A stretch of 64,000 nucleotides of DNA. Source: Pyramidobacter sp. YE332. Lineage in GTDB: Bacteria; Synergistota; Synergistia; Synergistales; Dethiosulfovibrionaceae. How positions within the stretch are numbered: position 1 is the first letter of the stretch; the number at the start of each line of letters is the position of its first letter. The DNA lies in assembly GCF_033060595.1 (NCBI RefSeq), contig NZ_CP133038.1, positions 1,736,001-1,800,000 on the forward strand. Reading direction: 5' to 3'. Of the stretch, positions 52,514-61,667 are shown in pieces. The notes under the pieces were generated by a model, which searched no databases, was not told where the DNA came from, and was given only the letters and a program-made list of their open reading frames with translations. Made by a program: the position numbers and the translations under genes.

Positions 52514-52638
52514 CGTCCTACCCGCTCCTGTCTTTAAGCGTCGTCCGCAGTCCGTGATCCCTCGTAAAAACGCAGAGACTCCGTAAGCTGCCAAGTTCAG
52601 CCTCTAAGCCATTCACACTCATTCACAACAGAAATTCT

Positions 52639-52724
52639 CCGAGGAAAAGTCAAGGTCAAGCCACTAAGCGAGTTACGCAGACCGCACAGCGGTCGAGCAT
52701 GTCCAAGCGAGTGGACTCCCTCGG
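52639..52724. repeat. Branched-hairpin repeat, copy A
   Basis: An outer stem CCGAGG/CCTCGG (52639-52644 with 52719-52724) encloses two hairpins. These are GACCG-CACAG-CGGTC (52680-52694) and GTCCA-AGCGAG-TGGAC (52701-52717 region). Copies B and C in this window share the backbone AGCGAG..CGCAGAC with compensating changes in both stems. It lies in the 508-base gene-free stretch between lplA and the E3 gene. Confidence 0.7.
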
Positions 52725-52757
52725 GGGGCGAAACAATTCGTTTGTCGTTTTCTATTA

Positions 52758-52912
52758 ACTATTTCCTGATCAAAAAGCCGAACGTGAGGGCGCTGCGGGG
52801 GAGATTCACAAAGCGAGCTGCGCAGACTGCGCAGCAGTCGAGTATGTTCAAGCGACTGAACTCCCCCGTAGCGCCCAGAGAACTATGTTAATACTTTCTA
52901 TCAAAAAATAGT
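52758..52912. mobile_element. MITE-like element carrying branched-hairpin repeat, copy B
   Basis: The ends ACTATTTCCTGATCAAAA (52758-52775) and TTTCTATCAAAAAATAGT (52895-52912) are inverted repeats matching at 14 of 18 positions. Like the IS630 element at 62571 they begin CTATTT. Inside, a 16-base outer stem (52788-52803 with 52861-52876, one mismatch) encloses the hairpins GACTG-CGCAG-CAGTC (52825-52839) and GTTCA-AGCGAC-TGAAC (52846-52861). The 155-base element has no ORF. It may be moved by an IS630-type transposase. Confidence 0.6.
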
Positions 52913-53021
52913 ATAAGAAACAGCGTGAATCCATCTTATGGGAAGCGCTGCATCAATCAAGACAAGAGAGGATGGTCGTCGCACGAATCACCCTCTCTTG
53001 CTGAATGCATCCTCAAATTGT

Positions 53022-54743
53022 CTATGCCTGTGGCGGCAAGTGTATGGCTCTGCCTTGCAGATCCAGCGCCGCTTCGGCGAGCGCTTCGCCCACCGTGGGA
53101 TGGGCGTGAACGGTAGAAATGATCTCGTCCGCAGTCGCCTCAAGTCTGAGCGCCAGGGCACCTTCGACGATCAGATCCGTAGCATGGGGGCCGACGATGT
53201 GAACGCCGAGGATTTCGCCATATTTCTCATCGGCGATGATCTTGACCATGCCATCGGTTTCGTTCATGATCAGACTTTTGCCGTTCCCTATCAGGGGGAA
53301 CCTCCCGACTTTGATCTTGCGTCCCGTTTCAACAGCAGCCTTCTCGGTCATGCCCACCCAGGCCATTTCAGGAAGAGTATAGACGCAGGATGGGACGGTC
53401 TTATAGTTCATATCACAGGAGCCCCCCATGATATTTTCCGCCGCGACCTCCCCCTCCGCGGAAGCCACATGCGCCAGCATGATGGGCGAGCAGCAGTCGC
53501 CGATGGCGTAAATGTTCCTGACGGAAGTTTCCATCCTTTTATTGACGACGATGCGGCCGCGCTCGGCCTTCACTCCCGCGGCGTCAAGGTTCAAAGCCGC
53601 CGTATCGGCGCGTCTGCCGATGGAAAGGAGAACCTTGTCGGAGCTGAACCTCAGCTCTCTGCCCTGAGGATCGAGCACATGAGTCACCACGCCGCCCGAA
53701 ACGGAGTCAAAACCGGTCACCTTGCAGCTCGTATGGATTTTCACCCCAAGGGCTTCCATACGCTTGCGGACGATGGCTCCCATTTCCTCGTCGGCGGGCG
53801 GAAGGATCGCCGGCATCATCTCGACGACGGTCACATCCACGCCCAGAGTCGCATACAAGCAGGCGAACTCCATGCCGATCACGCCTCCGCCCACGATAAG
53901 GAGCTTTTCGGGCAGTTTCGCGAAGGAAAGAGCTTCGGTACTCGTCACGATGCCATCCGACGTGATTCCCGGGATTGGAGGAATCACGGGAGCCGAGCCG
54001 GCGGCAATCACAAAGGCATCGGCCTTGATGGTCCTGCCCGACACCTCGACGGCAGAGGGAGAGAGAAAATGAGCCTCGCCGGATACGACGGCAACTTTAT
54101 TGGCGGTCAGAAGCCCTGACACCCCGCCCACAAGCTGCTCGACGACCGCGTTTTTTCGACCCTGAACAGCGTCCCAGTCCACGCGAAGGTCGCTGCAGAG
54201 GACGCCGAAATCCGCCCCGTGTCTCATCTCGCCGTACAGCTCGGCCGACTTGACGAGAGCCTTGGTTGGAATGCACCCCACGTTGAGACAGGTACCGCCC
54301 ACGCTCTCCCTCTCCACGAGCGTGACGTCGGCCCCCAGCTGTGCCAAGCGGATGGCGCAGACATAGCCACCGGGGCCCCCGCCGATGACGACGACTTTTT
54401 TCTTGCCAACAGAAGACGCTGCAGAGGACACCGCAACCGGAGCCACGGGCGCCTCTTTCCCGTCAGAACCCCGCGGCGGCACGGACTTCGAAGAGACGAT
54501 CTCGCTGGCCTCGCCGACAAGTGCGACTTCGCCGCCCACTGCAATGCTGCAGTTCTCGGGCACCTCAATTTTAAGAAGCACCCCGGAGACCTCCGACTGA
54601 TACTCATAGGTCAGCTTATCGGTGGACACGACGAAAAGAACTTCGCCGACGGCAACAGCGTCGCCTTCAGCCTTGTTCCATTTTGAAATGGTGCCTTCGG
54701 TCATCGTCAGGCCCAGCTTAGGCATGGTGATGGATTGAGCCAT
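53022..54743 (-). CDS. Dihydrolipoyl dehydrogenase (E3) with N-terminal lipoyl domain
   Basis: E3 reoxidises dihydrolipoyl groups with FAD and NAD. The 573-residue protein begins with a lipoyl domain (residues 1-80, Lys43 in STDKLTYEY). A linker of about 35 residues follows, then the FAD domain (VVVIGGGPGGYVCA) with the redox disulfide Cys152-Cys157 in GGTCLNVGCIPTKA, the NAD domain (LLIVGGGVIGMEFACLYATLG) and the dimer interface with the C-terminal HAHPTVGEALAEA. The lipoyl domain is nearly identical in layout to that of the E2 protein. It is the last gene of the dehydrogenase operon proper. Confidence 0.95.
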   Translation of the reverse strand: MAQSITMPKLGLTMTEGTISKWNKAEGDAVAVGEVLFVVSTDKLTYEYQSEVSGVLLKIEVPENCSIAVGGEVALVGEASEIVSSKSVPPRGSDGKEAPVAPVAVSSAASSVGKKKVVVIGGGPGGYVCAIRLAQLGADVTLVERESVGGTCLNVGCIPTKALVKSAELYGEMRHGADFGVLCSDLRVDWDAVQGRKNAVVEQLVGGVSGLLTANKVAVVSGEAHFLSPSAVEVSGRTIKADAFVIAAGSAPVIPPIPGITSDGIVTSTEALSFAKLPEKLLIVGGGVIGMEFACLYATLGVDVTVVEMMPAILPPADEEMGAIVRKRMEALGVKIHTSCKVTGFDSVSGGVVTHVLDPQGRELRFSSDKVLLSIGRRADTAALNLDAAGVKAERGRIVVNKRMETSVRNIYAIGDCCSPIMLAHVASAEGEVAAENIMGGSCDMNYKTVPSCVYTLPEMAWVGMTEKAAVETGRKIKVGRFPLIGNGKSLIMNETDGMVKIIADEKYGEILGVHIVGPHATDLIVEGALALRLEATADEIISTVHAHPTVGEALAEAALDLQGRAIHLPPQA

Positions 54744-54812
54744 TTATCTTTATCCTTCTTTCGCAATATCTGAAATACAAGAGGAGGGGCCAAAAATTCT
54801 CGCAGAGCTTTT

Positions 54813-56267
54813 TCAGAGCAGCATCAGGTAAGGGTTTTCCAGAAGCTCTTTCAACCTCTGCAGAAACTTTGCCGCATCGGCGCCGTCCACAGAACGGTGA
54901 TCGGCAGTCAGGCAGAAGGTGCTCATCGGGCGGATCACGATCTGTCCATTCCGTACCACGGCGCGGTCTTCAATCATGGTTACGCCAAGAATGCAGGATT
55001 CAGGCGGGTTGATGATGGGTGTAAAGTGCTTGATGCCGAACATGCCCAGGCTGGAAATCGTAAAGGTGCCGCCGGACATGTCGTCGGGCATCAAACTGCC
55101 GCTGCGGGCCTTTTCCACAAGCGCTGCACTCTCGCCTGAAATTTCTGCCAGTCCCTTGACCTGCACGTTCTTGACGTTGGGAACTATCAAGCCACCGTCC
55201 ACCGCCACAGCAAGACCGATATTGACGAAGCTGTGCATGATATAACGCTTGTGCTCCATGTCGGTCGAGCAGTTGCACATGGGCATCTCCACGAGGATCT
55301 GAGCGCAGGCCTTCATGATAATGTCGTTGAAGGAGATTTTGGCGCCGTCGTTCTTCAACGCATTGCGCATTGCCTTGAGAGCAGTGCAGTCCACCTCAGT
55401 CTGGTAATTGACCGAGGGAATCGCAGCGGCGCTTTCGGTCATACGCTCCGAGATAATCTGGCGCATTTTCGTCATGGGTCTTGCGTCCGCGTCGTTCTCA
55501 CAGAGTTTCACAGCCTCTGAGACTTTGGTGGCAGAAGCTGCGGGAACGACCCCAGCGGCTTTCATGACATCGCCGCTCATAACGCGACGACGGCCGAGCC
55601 CCAAATCAGCCATGTCCACGCCAAGCTCCGCAGCCATCTTCGCAGCGAGCGGCGATGACTTGACCTTATTCGCGGCAAGCCATGCTTCCACGTCGGCCAT
55701 GTGGATCATAGGCGGCTCTCCGTGACCGGCAACAGCGGAAAGATCCACCTTTCTCTCTTTCGCCAGACTCCGCGCTTTAGGCGTCGCATTGACGGTACGG
55801 GCATCCGCATAGGCCTTGGCGTCCGAGAGGTGAACCATGGGAGGTTCGCCGTGTCCCACGATTAGTGAAACATCGATACCACGGGCTTTCGCAAAGGCGC
55901 GAGCCTTGGGCGAAACGTTAACAGCGCTCTCCTGCAGCGGCGATACCGTCGCGGCGGGTAACGTTACGCTGGCTTCCGGGACTTTGGCGGAAACGACCTT
56001 CGCCGCGGGAGCGGCCTCGGCCGATTCGCCGACTCCTCCTACAATGCCCACTTCGCCGCCGACGGCAACTGTTCCCTCTTCGGGCACGACGATCTTCAGC
56101 AGCGTCCCGTTTACCTCCGCCCGATACTCGTAGGTCAGCTTGTCGGTAGAAACGACGAACAGGGAGTCTCCCGTCGCAACTGAATCTCCTTCTTTCTTCA
56201 ACCATTTCGAAATCGTTCCTTCAGTCATCGTCAGACCGAGTTTGGGCATTGTAATAAAAGTTGCCAT
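54813..56267 (-). CDS. Dihydrolipoamide acyltransferase (E2) with three subunit-binding motifs
   Basis: E2 is the core of the complex, moving the acyl group from lipoate to CoA. The 484-residue protein has a lipoyl domain (1-80, Lys43) and a catalytic domain from about residue 255, ending with TADHRSVDGADAAKFL (catalytic histidine and aspartate). Between them are three peripheral-subunit-binding-like modules instead of the usual one. They are at residues 118-154 (VSPKARAFAKARGIDVS), 160-197 (ATPKARSLAKERKVDLS) and 204-238 (SSPLAAKMAAELGVDMA). Those modules hold E1 or E3. It lies between the TRAP genes and E3. The ATG at 56267 follows GAGGGA. Confidence 0.92.
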   Translation of the reverse strand: MATFITMPKLGLTMTEGTISKWLKKEGDSVATGDSLFVVSTDKLTYEYRAEVNGTLLKIVVPEEGTVAVGGEVGIVGGVGESAEAAPAAKVVSAKVPEASVTLPAATVSPLQESAVNVSPKARAFAKARGIDVSLIVGHGEPPMVHLSDAKAYADARTVNATPKARSLAKERKVDLSAVAGHGEPPMIHMADVEAWLAANKVKSSPLAAKMAAELGVDMADLGLGRRRVMSGDVMKAAGVVPAASATKVSEAVKLCENDADARPMTKMRQIISERMTESAAAIPSVNYQTEVDCTALKAMRNALKNDGAKISFNDIIMKACAQILVEMPMCNCSTDMEHKRYIMHSFVNIGLAVAVDGGLIVPNVKNVQVKGLAEISGESAALVEKARSGSLMPDDMSGGTFTISSLGMFGIKHFTPIINPPESCILGVTMIEDRAVVRNGQIVIRPMSTFCLTADHRSVDGADAAKFLQRLKELLENPYLMLL

Positions 56268-56443
56268 GAATCAATTCCCTCTTTCCCTATAATAAAGAAT
56301 CCGATGCCAAGATGCCTCCTGTTCAAACACTCCGGCTCACCGACCAAGTGTCCAGAAAAGTTTGCTCTTGCCTTCTCCATCCACGCAGCCAAAGCATCGC
56401 TGCAACTCTCCCATCCGAACGGATAGGAGAAGGCCGAAGAAAC

Positions 56444-57742
56444 CTACAGCATACCCATCCAATGAGGAAGGGCCGTCGTAATCGAGGGAAACAACGTGAT
56501 CAGCAACAGCGCAATCAAAGCAGCAAAAAGCTGAGGGAGGACGTCTGGGACTATATCTTCAATCGACAGGTTGCTGATGCGAGCCCCAACATAGAGATTG
56601 ACTGCTACAGGAGGCGTGACCTGCCCGATTGCCAAGTTGACGGTCATCATGACGCCGAACCAGATGGGATCCCACTGAAAATGAGCGATAATGGGCATCA
56701 GAATGGGCAGAAAGATGTAGCAGATCGAAATAGCATCGAGAAGCATGCCCGCAAAAAGCAAGATCACGTTGATCATGAGCAGGATAATGACGGGGCTGTC
56801 AGAAACAGACAGCAGGACCGCCGCAATTTTATCGATCAGGCCGATAGTGGCTCCAATCCAGCCGTAAAGCCCGGCGCAGGTGACCACGAGCATGACTACG
56901 GCGGTCGAGACTACCGTGTCGACGAGAATATCGTAGAACATCTTCCATGACATGGTGCGGTAGACCACCATGCCGACAAACAGGCCGTAGAACACGGCCA
57001 CAGCTGCGGCTTCGGTCGGAGTGAAAATTCCACCGTACACTCCGCCGAGGATAATCACGGGAGTAATAAGTCCCCACAAGGCATCCACGAAGGCCTTCCA
57101 CACCTCCCTGGAAGCCCCCCGGGGAGCGCCGCGGTAGCCGCGTTTTACCGATACGAGATAAACGAGAACGCACAGACATCCGGCAACCACCAACCCGGGG
57201 AACACGCCGGCAGCAAACAGCGTGCCGATGGACTGCTCCATGATATCCCCGTAGACGATGAAGCAAATACTCGGAGGGATGATGATGGCGAGCCCCGCTG
57301 CGACCGACACTACGGCCGTCGCAAAAGGTTTGTCGTATCCGGCGTTGACCATGCCGGGGATAAGGATAAGTCCCAGGGCGGCTACCGTAGCAGGCCCCGA
57401 TCCCGAAACGGCCCCCCAAAAAGCGGCGACGAGAACGGTCGCCACTGCAAGTCCGCCGGGCATGTCGCCCACAAGCTGCTTAATCAGGGCGATCAGGCGT
57501 TCCGCGATCCCCACCTTCTCCATAATGACGCCAGCCATGACGAAGAAAGGGATTGCGAGCAGAGGGAACTTGGCAATGCCTGAAAAGTAGCTGTAGGAAA
57601 GCATCTGGTAACCCATATCCCAACCAATGGCGACGACGATGGCCGTCATGCCCAAGGAAATGGCGATAGGCACGCCGAGAAGCAGGGGGATGAAGAAAAG
57701 GATGACAGTCCAGAGCGCCGAATCCGAAAAGAATTCGCTCAT
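56444..57742 (-). CDS. dctM: TRAP transporter large permease DctM
   Basis: The 432-residue protein with about twelve membrane helices is the ion-coupled channel subunit of a TRAP importer. Typical motifs are visible: IPFFVMAGVIMEKVGIAERL, AAFWGAVSGSGPATVAALG and IIPPSICFIVYG. The ATG at 57742 overlaps nothing natural upstream; the longer frame to 57787 lies in dctQ. It starts 16 bases after the dctQ stop. The 176-base gap 56268-56443 to the E2 gene shows no gene. Confidence 0.93.
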   Translation of the reverse strand: MSEFFSDSALWTVILFFIPLLLGVPIAISLGMTAIVVAIGWDMGYQMLSYSYFSGIAKFPLLAIPFFVMAGVIMEKVGIAERLIALIKQLVGDMPGGLAVATVLVAAFWGAVSGSGPATVAALGLILIPGMVNAGYDKPFATAVVSVAAGLAIIIPPSICFIVYGDIMEQSIGTLFAAGVFPGLVVAGCLCVLVYLVSVKRGYRGAPRGASREVWKAFVDALWGLITPVIILGGVYGGIFTPTEAAAVAVFYGLFVGMVVYRTMSWKMFYDILVDTVVSTAVVMLVVTCAGLYGWIGATIGLIDKIAAVLLSVSDSPVIILLMINVILLFAGMLLDAISICYIFLPILMPIIAHFQWDPIWFGVMMTVNLAIGQVTPPVAVNLYVGARISNLSIEDIVPDVLPQLFAALIALLLITLFPSITTALPHWMGML

Positions 57743-57758
57743 AAGAATCGCCCCTTTC

Positions 57759-58229
57759 TCAATATCTGCCCTGCGCGACGAAATCACGCGCAGCCTGCGA
57801 AAATCTAATCAAAATAATGACAGAAAAGAAGGGGACCGCAGCAGAATACACGGCCGATGGGATAGCGAGCGACTCTGTGACAGATCCGAGTTCAATCTCA
57901 TCTATCACCTGAGAGGTTCCGAGCCACGTCAGCAGACCGAAGAAGACCACCGTCAGAAAGCAGGAAAAGCAGAAACAAATCTTGCGAACTTTCTTCGGTA
58001 GATGATTATATACAAAGGTCATGGCTAGATTCGCATTCTGGCGGAAGGCCAAGGATGTTCCCGCCATCACGAGCCACACGAAGAGGTTAACCGTCACTTC
58101 CTCGGTAAACGAAAGCGGATAAACAATAACATAGCGAGTCATCACGTTTACGAAGGTGATCGAAACCATTATAAAAAGGACAACCGCGCCCACGATCTCT
58201 TCAAAGTAGGCGAAGAATTTTTTCAACAT
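57759..58229 (-). CDS. dctQ: TRAP transporter small permease DctQ
   Basis: The 156-residue protein has four membrane helices. It has the DctQ pattern of a long first helix (YFEEIVGAVVLFIMVSITFVN), a RYVIVYPLSFTEE loop and a third-fourth helix pair. It joins DctM to the periplasmic receptor. The ATG at 58229 follows AAAGGAG. It is separated from dctP by a hairpin that may lower its expression relative to the receptor. Confidence 0.92.
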   Translation of the reverse strand: MLKKFFAYFEEIVGAVVLFIMVSITFVNVMTRYVIVYPLSFTEEVTVNLFVWLVMAGTSLAFRQNANLAMTFVYNHLPKKVRKICFCFSCFLTVVFFGLLTWLGTSQVIDEIELGSVTESLAIPSAVYSAAVPFFSVIILIRFSQAARDFVAQGRY

Positions 58230-58302
58230 AACGCTGCTCCTTTCACGTTGAAAGTGTACCGGAACAGAAAAGTTGCGCTGTCGAGAAAACGCTCAGTTAA
58301 GT

Positions 58303-58326
58303 GGGGAGCGCTTTTGCGCGCTCCCC
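58303..58326 (-). terminator. Intercistronic hairpin between dctP and dctQ
   Basis: GGGGAGCGC pairs with GCGCTCCCC around a short loop, with no T run. Such hairpins after a binding-protein gene commonly give partial termination or protect the upstream message, raising receptor over permease. Confidence 0.6.
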
Positions 58327-58350
58327 TTTCTGTATGAAATACCGAGAGAA

Positions 58351-59421
58351 CTACTTCTTGGCGACGGCGGCCATATCTGCGACTGCCTGATCCATGATCT
58401 GAGGGAACTTGCTGTACCACTCGTCGCGAACCGGCTTTGCCAGAGCGGCGAAGGCGGCGGTCTGCTCCGGAGTCAGCTTGGTGACGACCATTCCGACCTT
58501 GGCGAGTTCTTTATACCAGTCGGTAACTTCGGGCAACTTGTTCATCTTGGCAAGGTAATCATAGGCCCAGCCGTCGTCAAGGCCAATCCGGGCAAGGGCA
58601 ATCTGGAATTTCGCGGCTTCCTTGGCCGCCTCCTCGATGATTGCCTGATCTTCCTTAGTGAAGGACTTCCAGACGCCAGGGTTCACCGAGAACAATGTGG
58701 GATCAATTACACAGTGCCAGTCTAGCATGTACTTGTTGTACTCGTAGACTTTTACGGGGTAGAAGGTGTTGATTGGGTTCTCCTGGCCGTCGACGACGCC
58801 CTGCTGCAGGGCGGTCATCGTGTCGGACCAGTTCATGGCGATGGGATTGGCTCCCATAGCTTTGTAGGTGTCGAGGAACAGTTTGGAGCCAACGACGCGG
58901 AGTTTCAACCCTTTGAAATCCTCCGGGGTGTGGATCTCCCTTTTCGAGTTGGTTAACTCGCGGAATCCGTTTTCGCCGTAAGCGAGAACTTTAACGCCCT
59001 TGAGTTCCACGGCAGTCTTGATCATGGCGCCGCTTTTGCCGCCTGTGATGGCGTCCATCGCGGCATAGCGATCGGGCTGCTCCGCCACGAAGAAGGGCAT
59101 AGCGAAAAGATTCAGCTCCACCACCTGAGGAGACCAGTTGATCGAGGACTGACAGGCAAAGTCGATAGCCCCGTTGCGGATCATCATAAAGGCGTTGGTC
59201 TGCTTGCCGGTAGTCAACTGAGCGTTGGGATAGACCTTAATGTTGACGCGCCCGTCCGTCCTGGTACGAACCAGATCCGCAAAGTATTGCGCTCCCTGCC
59301 CCCAGGCGGTGGTAATGCTGGGAACGATATCAAGTTTGTACTCGCTTTTGTAGGCTGCCATAGCAGGAACGGTAATGCCAACAGCCAGGAGTGCCAACAA
59401 CACTGCTGCAAACTTTTTCAT
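58351..59421 (-). CDS. dctP: TRAP transporter periplasmic substrate-binding protein DctP
   Basis: The 356-residue receptor has a signal peptide (KKFAAVLLALLAVGITVPAMA, cleavage near residue 22). The DctP fold contains the conserved LKLRVVGSKLFLDTYKAMGA segment, whose arginine binds the substrate carboxylate. The DGQENPINTFY motif follows. TRAP substrates are mostly carboxylates. Its location between E1 and E2 genes suggests the substrate is a 2-oxoacid or hydroxy acid that feeds the dehydrogenase. The ATG at 59421 follows GGAGGG. Between it and acoB (59422-59570) there is no gene. Confidence 0.93.
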   Translation of the reverse strand: MKKFAAVLLALLAVGITVPAMAAYKSEYKLDIVPSITTAWGQGAQYFADLVRTRTDGRVNIKVYPNAQLTTGKQTNAFMMIRNGAIDFACQSSINWSPQVVELNLFAMPFFVAEQPDRYAAMDAITGGKSGAMIKTAVELKGVKVLAYGENGFRELTNSKREIHTPEDFKGLKLRVVGSKLFLDTYKAMGANPIAMNWSDTMTALQQGVVDGQENPINTFYPVKVYEYNKYMLDWHCVIDPTLFSVNPGVWKSFTKEDQAIIEEAAKEAAKFQIALARIGLDDGWAYDYLAKMNKLPEVTDWYKELAKVGMVVTKLTPEQTAAFAALAKPVRDEWYSKFPQIMDQAVADMAAVAKK

Positions 59422-59570
59422 AAAATACCCTCCTCACATTATTTTGAGCATGGATTAAGCTCTCAAAAGAGCTTGAAAACGCCTTGCAATACTCGGAACA
59501 TTGCATCCATTTACTTAAGCATGCCAGTGATCATAATAAAAATCACTTTCACGCTATGTCTCTAAGAACA

Positions 59571-60548
59571 CTAGAACATTTTCCTGATGCCAGCCACGAT
59601 CTTCTCCGGCGAAAGGCGGTAGGCCTGCTCCAGCGTGCGAGCGAACGGAACCGGAGTAAAGGGAGCTCCGAAACGAAGGATCGGCGCGTCAAGCATTCCG
59701 ATGGCTTCTTCAGCAACGGTAGCGGCGATTTCACCGCCAAAACCGCCATGCTTCACAGCTTCATGGACAATACAGAGGCGACTAGTCTTCGTAACGGACT
59801 CAAGAACCATTTCCTTATCCCAGGGAACGATCGTACGAAGGTCGATCAACTCAACGCTGATACCTTCCTTTTCTGCCAGTTTAACGACTTCCTGGCACGT
59901 AGTGTGCAAACAGTGAGACCAAGAAACCACCGTCACATCCGTACCGACTTTATCAATTCGGCCTTTGCCAATAGGAACGTAAAAATCGCTGTCTTCCGGG
60001 ACTTCGCCTTTGGTGCTGAAGAGGGCTTTGTGCTCAAAGTAGATAACGGGGTTGTCATCACGAATCGCAGATTTCAAGAGTCCTTTCGCATCGGCGGGAT
60101 TGGAGGGGGAAACAATCTTCAACCCAGGAATATGTGCAAAAATCCCCTCAACCATTTGAGAATGCTGTGCGGCAGCCTGGCTGATCAATCCATCAGGAGC
60201 GCGGAGGACCATGGGAACAGTCTTTTGAGCTCCGAACATGTAATGAACTTTAGCCATTTGGTTGAACACCTCGTCGCCGCAGACGAGCATAAAATCGGCA
60301 AAATGCATATCGGCAACGGGACGCATACCCGCAAGAGCAGCCCCGACGGCAGCACCGACGATCGCCGTTTCACTGATCGGCGTGTCGCGGACTCTATCGG
60401 TGCCGAAGCGTCCCGGGAGTTCCTTGAATTGGCCGAAAATGCCTCCTTGACGGGCGATGTCCTCTCCCATGACGAATACGGAGGGGTCACGCTCCATCTC
60501 TTCGATCATGGCCTCTTGAGTTGCCTGAGAAAAAGTGATGGTCTTCAT
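59571..60548 (-). CDS. acoB: Acetoin/2-oxoacid dehydrogenase E1 beta subunit
   Basis: The 325-residue protein is the beta chain of the thiamine-diphosphate E1 component. It has the conserved VFVMGEDIARQGGIFGQFKE start, TPISETAIVGAAVGAALAG with the catalytic glutamate, and VVSWSHCLHTT and EAVKHGGFGGEIAA in the C-terminal transketolase domain. It best resembles acetoin dehydrogenase AcoB, but pyruvate or branched-chain E1 cannot be excluded. It starts 15 bases after acoA, with an AAGGAGG site. Confidence 0.9.
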   Translation of the reverse strand: MKTITFSQATQEAMIEEMERDPSVFVMGEDIARQGGIFGQFKELPGRFGTDRVRDTPISETAIVGAAVGAALAGMRPVADMHFADFMLVCGDEVFNQMAKVHYMFGAQKTVPMVLRAPDGLISQAAAQHSQMVEGIFAHIPGLKIVSPSNPADAKGLLKSAIRDDNPVIYFEHKALFSTKGEVPEDSDFYVPIGKGRIDKVGTDVTVVSWSHCLHTTCQEVVKLAEKEGISVELIDLRTIVPWDKEMVLESVTKTSRLCIVHEAVKHGGFGGEIAATVAEEAIGMLDAPILRFGAPFTPVPFARTLEQAYRLSPEKIVAGIRKMF

Positions 60549-60563
60549 GGCTGACGAGCCTCC

Positions 60564-61568
60564 TTATACGTAGAGATCCTCATAAATCGCTTCAGGCGAT
60601 GGCTCCGGACTTTCCTTGGCAAACTTCAGTGCCTCGGCAATTTCCTGTTCCGCCTGCTTATAGACGGCATCGAGATCAGCCTGGGTCAAGGCTCCGGCCT
60701 TCAAAACCTTTTCCTCAAAACGGGTGATCGGGTTGTTGGTCTCGAATTCGTGCTGAACTTCCTCTTTTGTGCGGTATTTCTCGGGGTCACCCACGAAGTG
60801 TCCCTTGATTCGATACGTCTTGCACTCCAAGAGGGCGGGACCTTTCCCCGCGCGGATATCTGCGACAATGTCCTTCGCGGCCTCATACACAGCTAAAACA
60901 TCGTTTCCGTCCACAACATAGCCGGGAATGGAGTATCCCTGGCAACGATCGGCAATGTTTTCTACGGATGTGGTGGTTCTGTAAGGAGTCGTGGAAGCCC
61001 ACTGGTTCATTTCACAAACGAATAACACTGGCAGCTGCCAGATGGCCGCCATGTTCAGAGCCTCGTGAAAAGTGCCGCGATTGGAAGCGCCATCGCCGAA
61101 GAACACAACGGAAACCTTGTCTTCGCCAGAAAGTTTTGTGGCCAATCCAGCGCCAACTGCTAAAGTGTAGCCGCCGCCCACAATGCCGTTAGCCCCGAGC
61201 ATGCCAATGCTAAAATCCGCGATGTGCATAGAACCACCCTTGCCTTTGCAGTAGCCCGTAGCTTTGCCAAAGATTTCGGCCATCATGCGTTTTAGATCGG
61301 CTCCTTTGGCGATTGTATGGCCATGGCCGCGATGGGTACTTTCGATGTAATCGCGATTAGTTAGATTTGCCATAATACCAGCAGCAATGGCTTCTTCGCC
61401 GATGTAGAGGTGCACGAACCCAGGGATCTCACCCGCAAGGAAATGAGATTCGACCGTCTGTTCAAAAAGCCGGATGGTTACCATCTTTCCGTAGAGCTCC
61501 GTCAACAGTTTTTTGCTATACTTCCTCACAGGAACCGTCGGTTCCTTATGAATGGCAAGCGCACTCAT
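60564..61568 (-). CDS. acoA: Acetoin/2-oxoacid dehydrogenase E1 alpha subunit
   Basis: The alpha chain binds thiamine diphosphate: the motif GDGASNRGTFHEALNMAA runs to the distal asparagine in CEMNQWA. Conserved HLYIGEEAIAAGIM, STHRGHGHTIAKG and GKGGSMHIAD are typical of AcoA-type E1 alpha. The 334-residue protein starts at the ATG at 61568 after GGAGG. It is the first enzyme gene after gntR (100-base gap). The substrate inference (acetoin) rests on family resemblance only. Confidence 0.9.
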   Translation of the reverse strand: MSALAIHKEPTVPVRKYSKKLLTELYGKMVTIRLFEQTVESHFLAGEIPGFVHLYIGEEAIAAGIMANLTNRDYIESTHRGHGHTIAKGADLKRMMAEIFGKATGYCKGKGGSMHIADFSIGMLGANGIVGGGYTLAVGAGLATKLSGEDKVSVVFFGDGASNRGTFHEALNMAAIWQLPVLFVCEMNQWASTTPYRTTTSVENIADRCQGYSIPGYVVDGNDVLAVYEAAKDIVADIRAGKGPALLECKTYRIKGHFVGDPEKYRTKEEVQHEFETNNPITRFEEKVLKAGALTQADLDAVYKQAEQEIAEALKFAKESPEPSPEAIYEDLYV

Positions 61569-61667
61569 CCAAACAACCTCCCTAACGATTTTTTGACTCC
61601 TCTCGGTGAAGTGGACTCCATCGCGAGGTGAAGTACCCCCCTTGAGCCTCTGTTTTCTCACGTTCCA

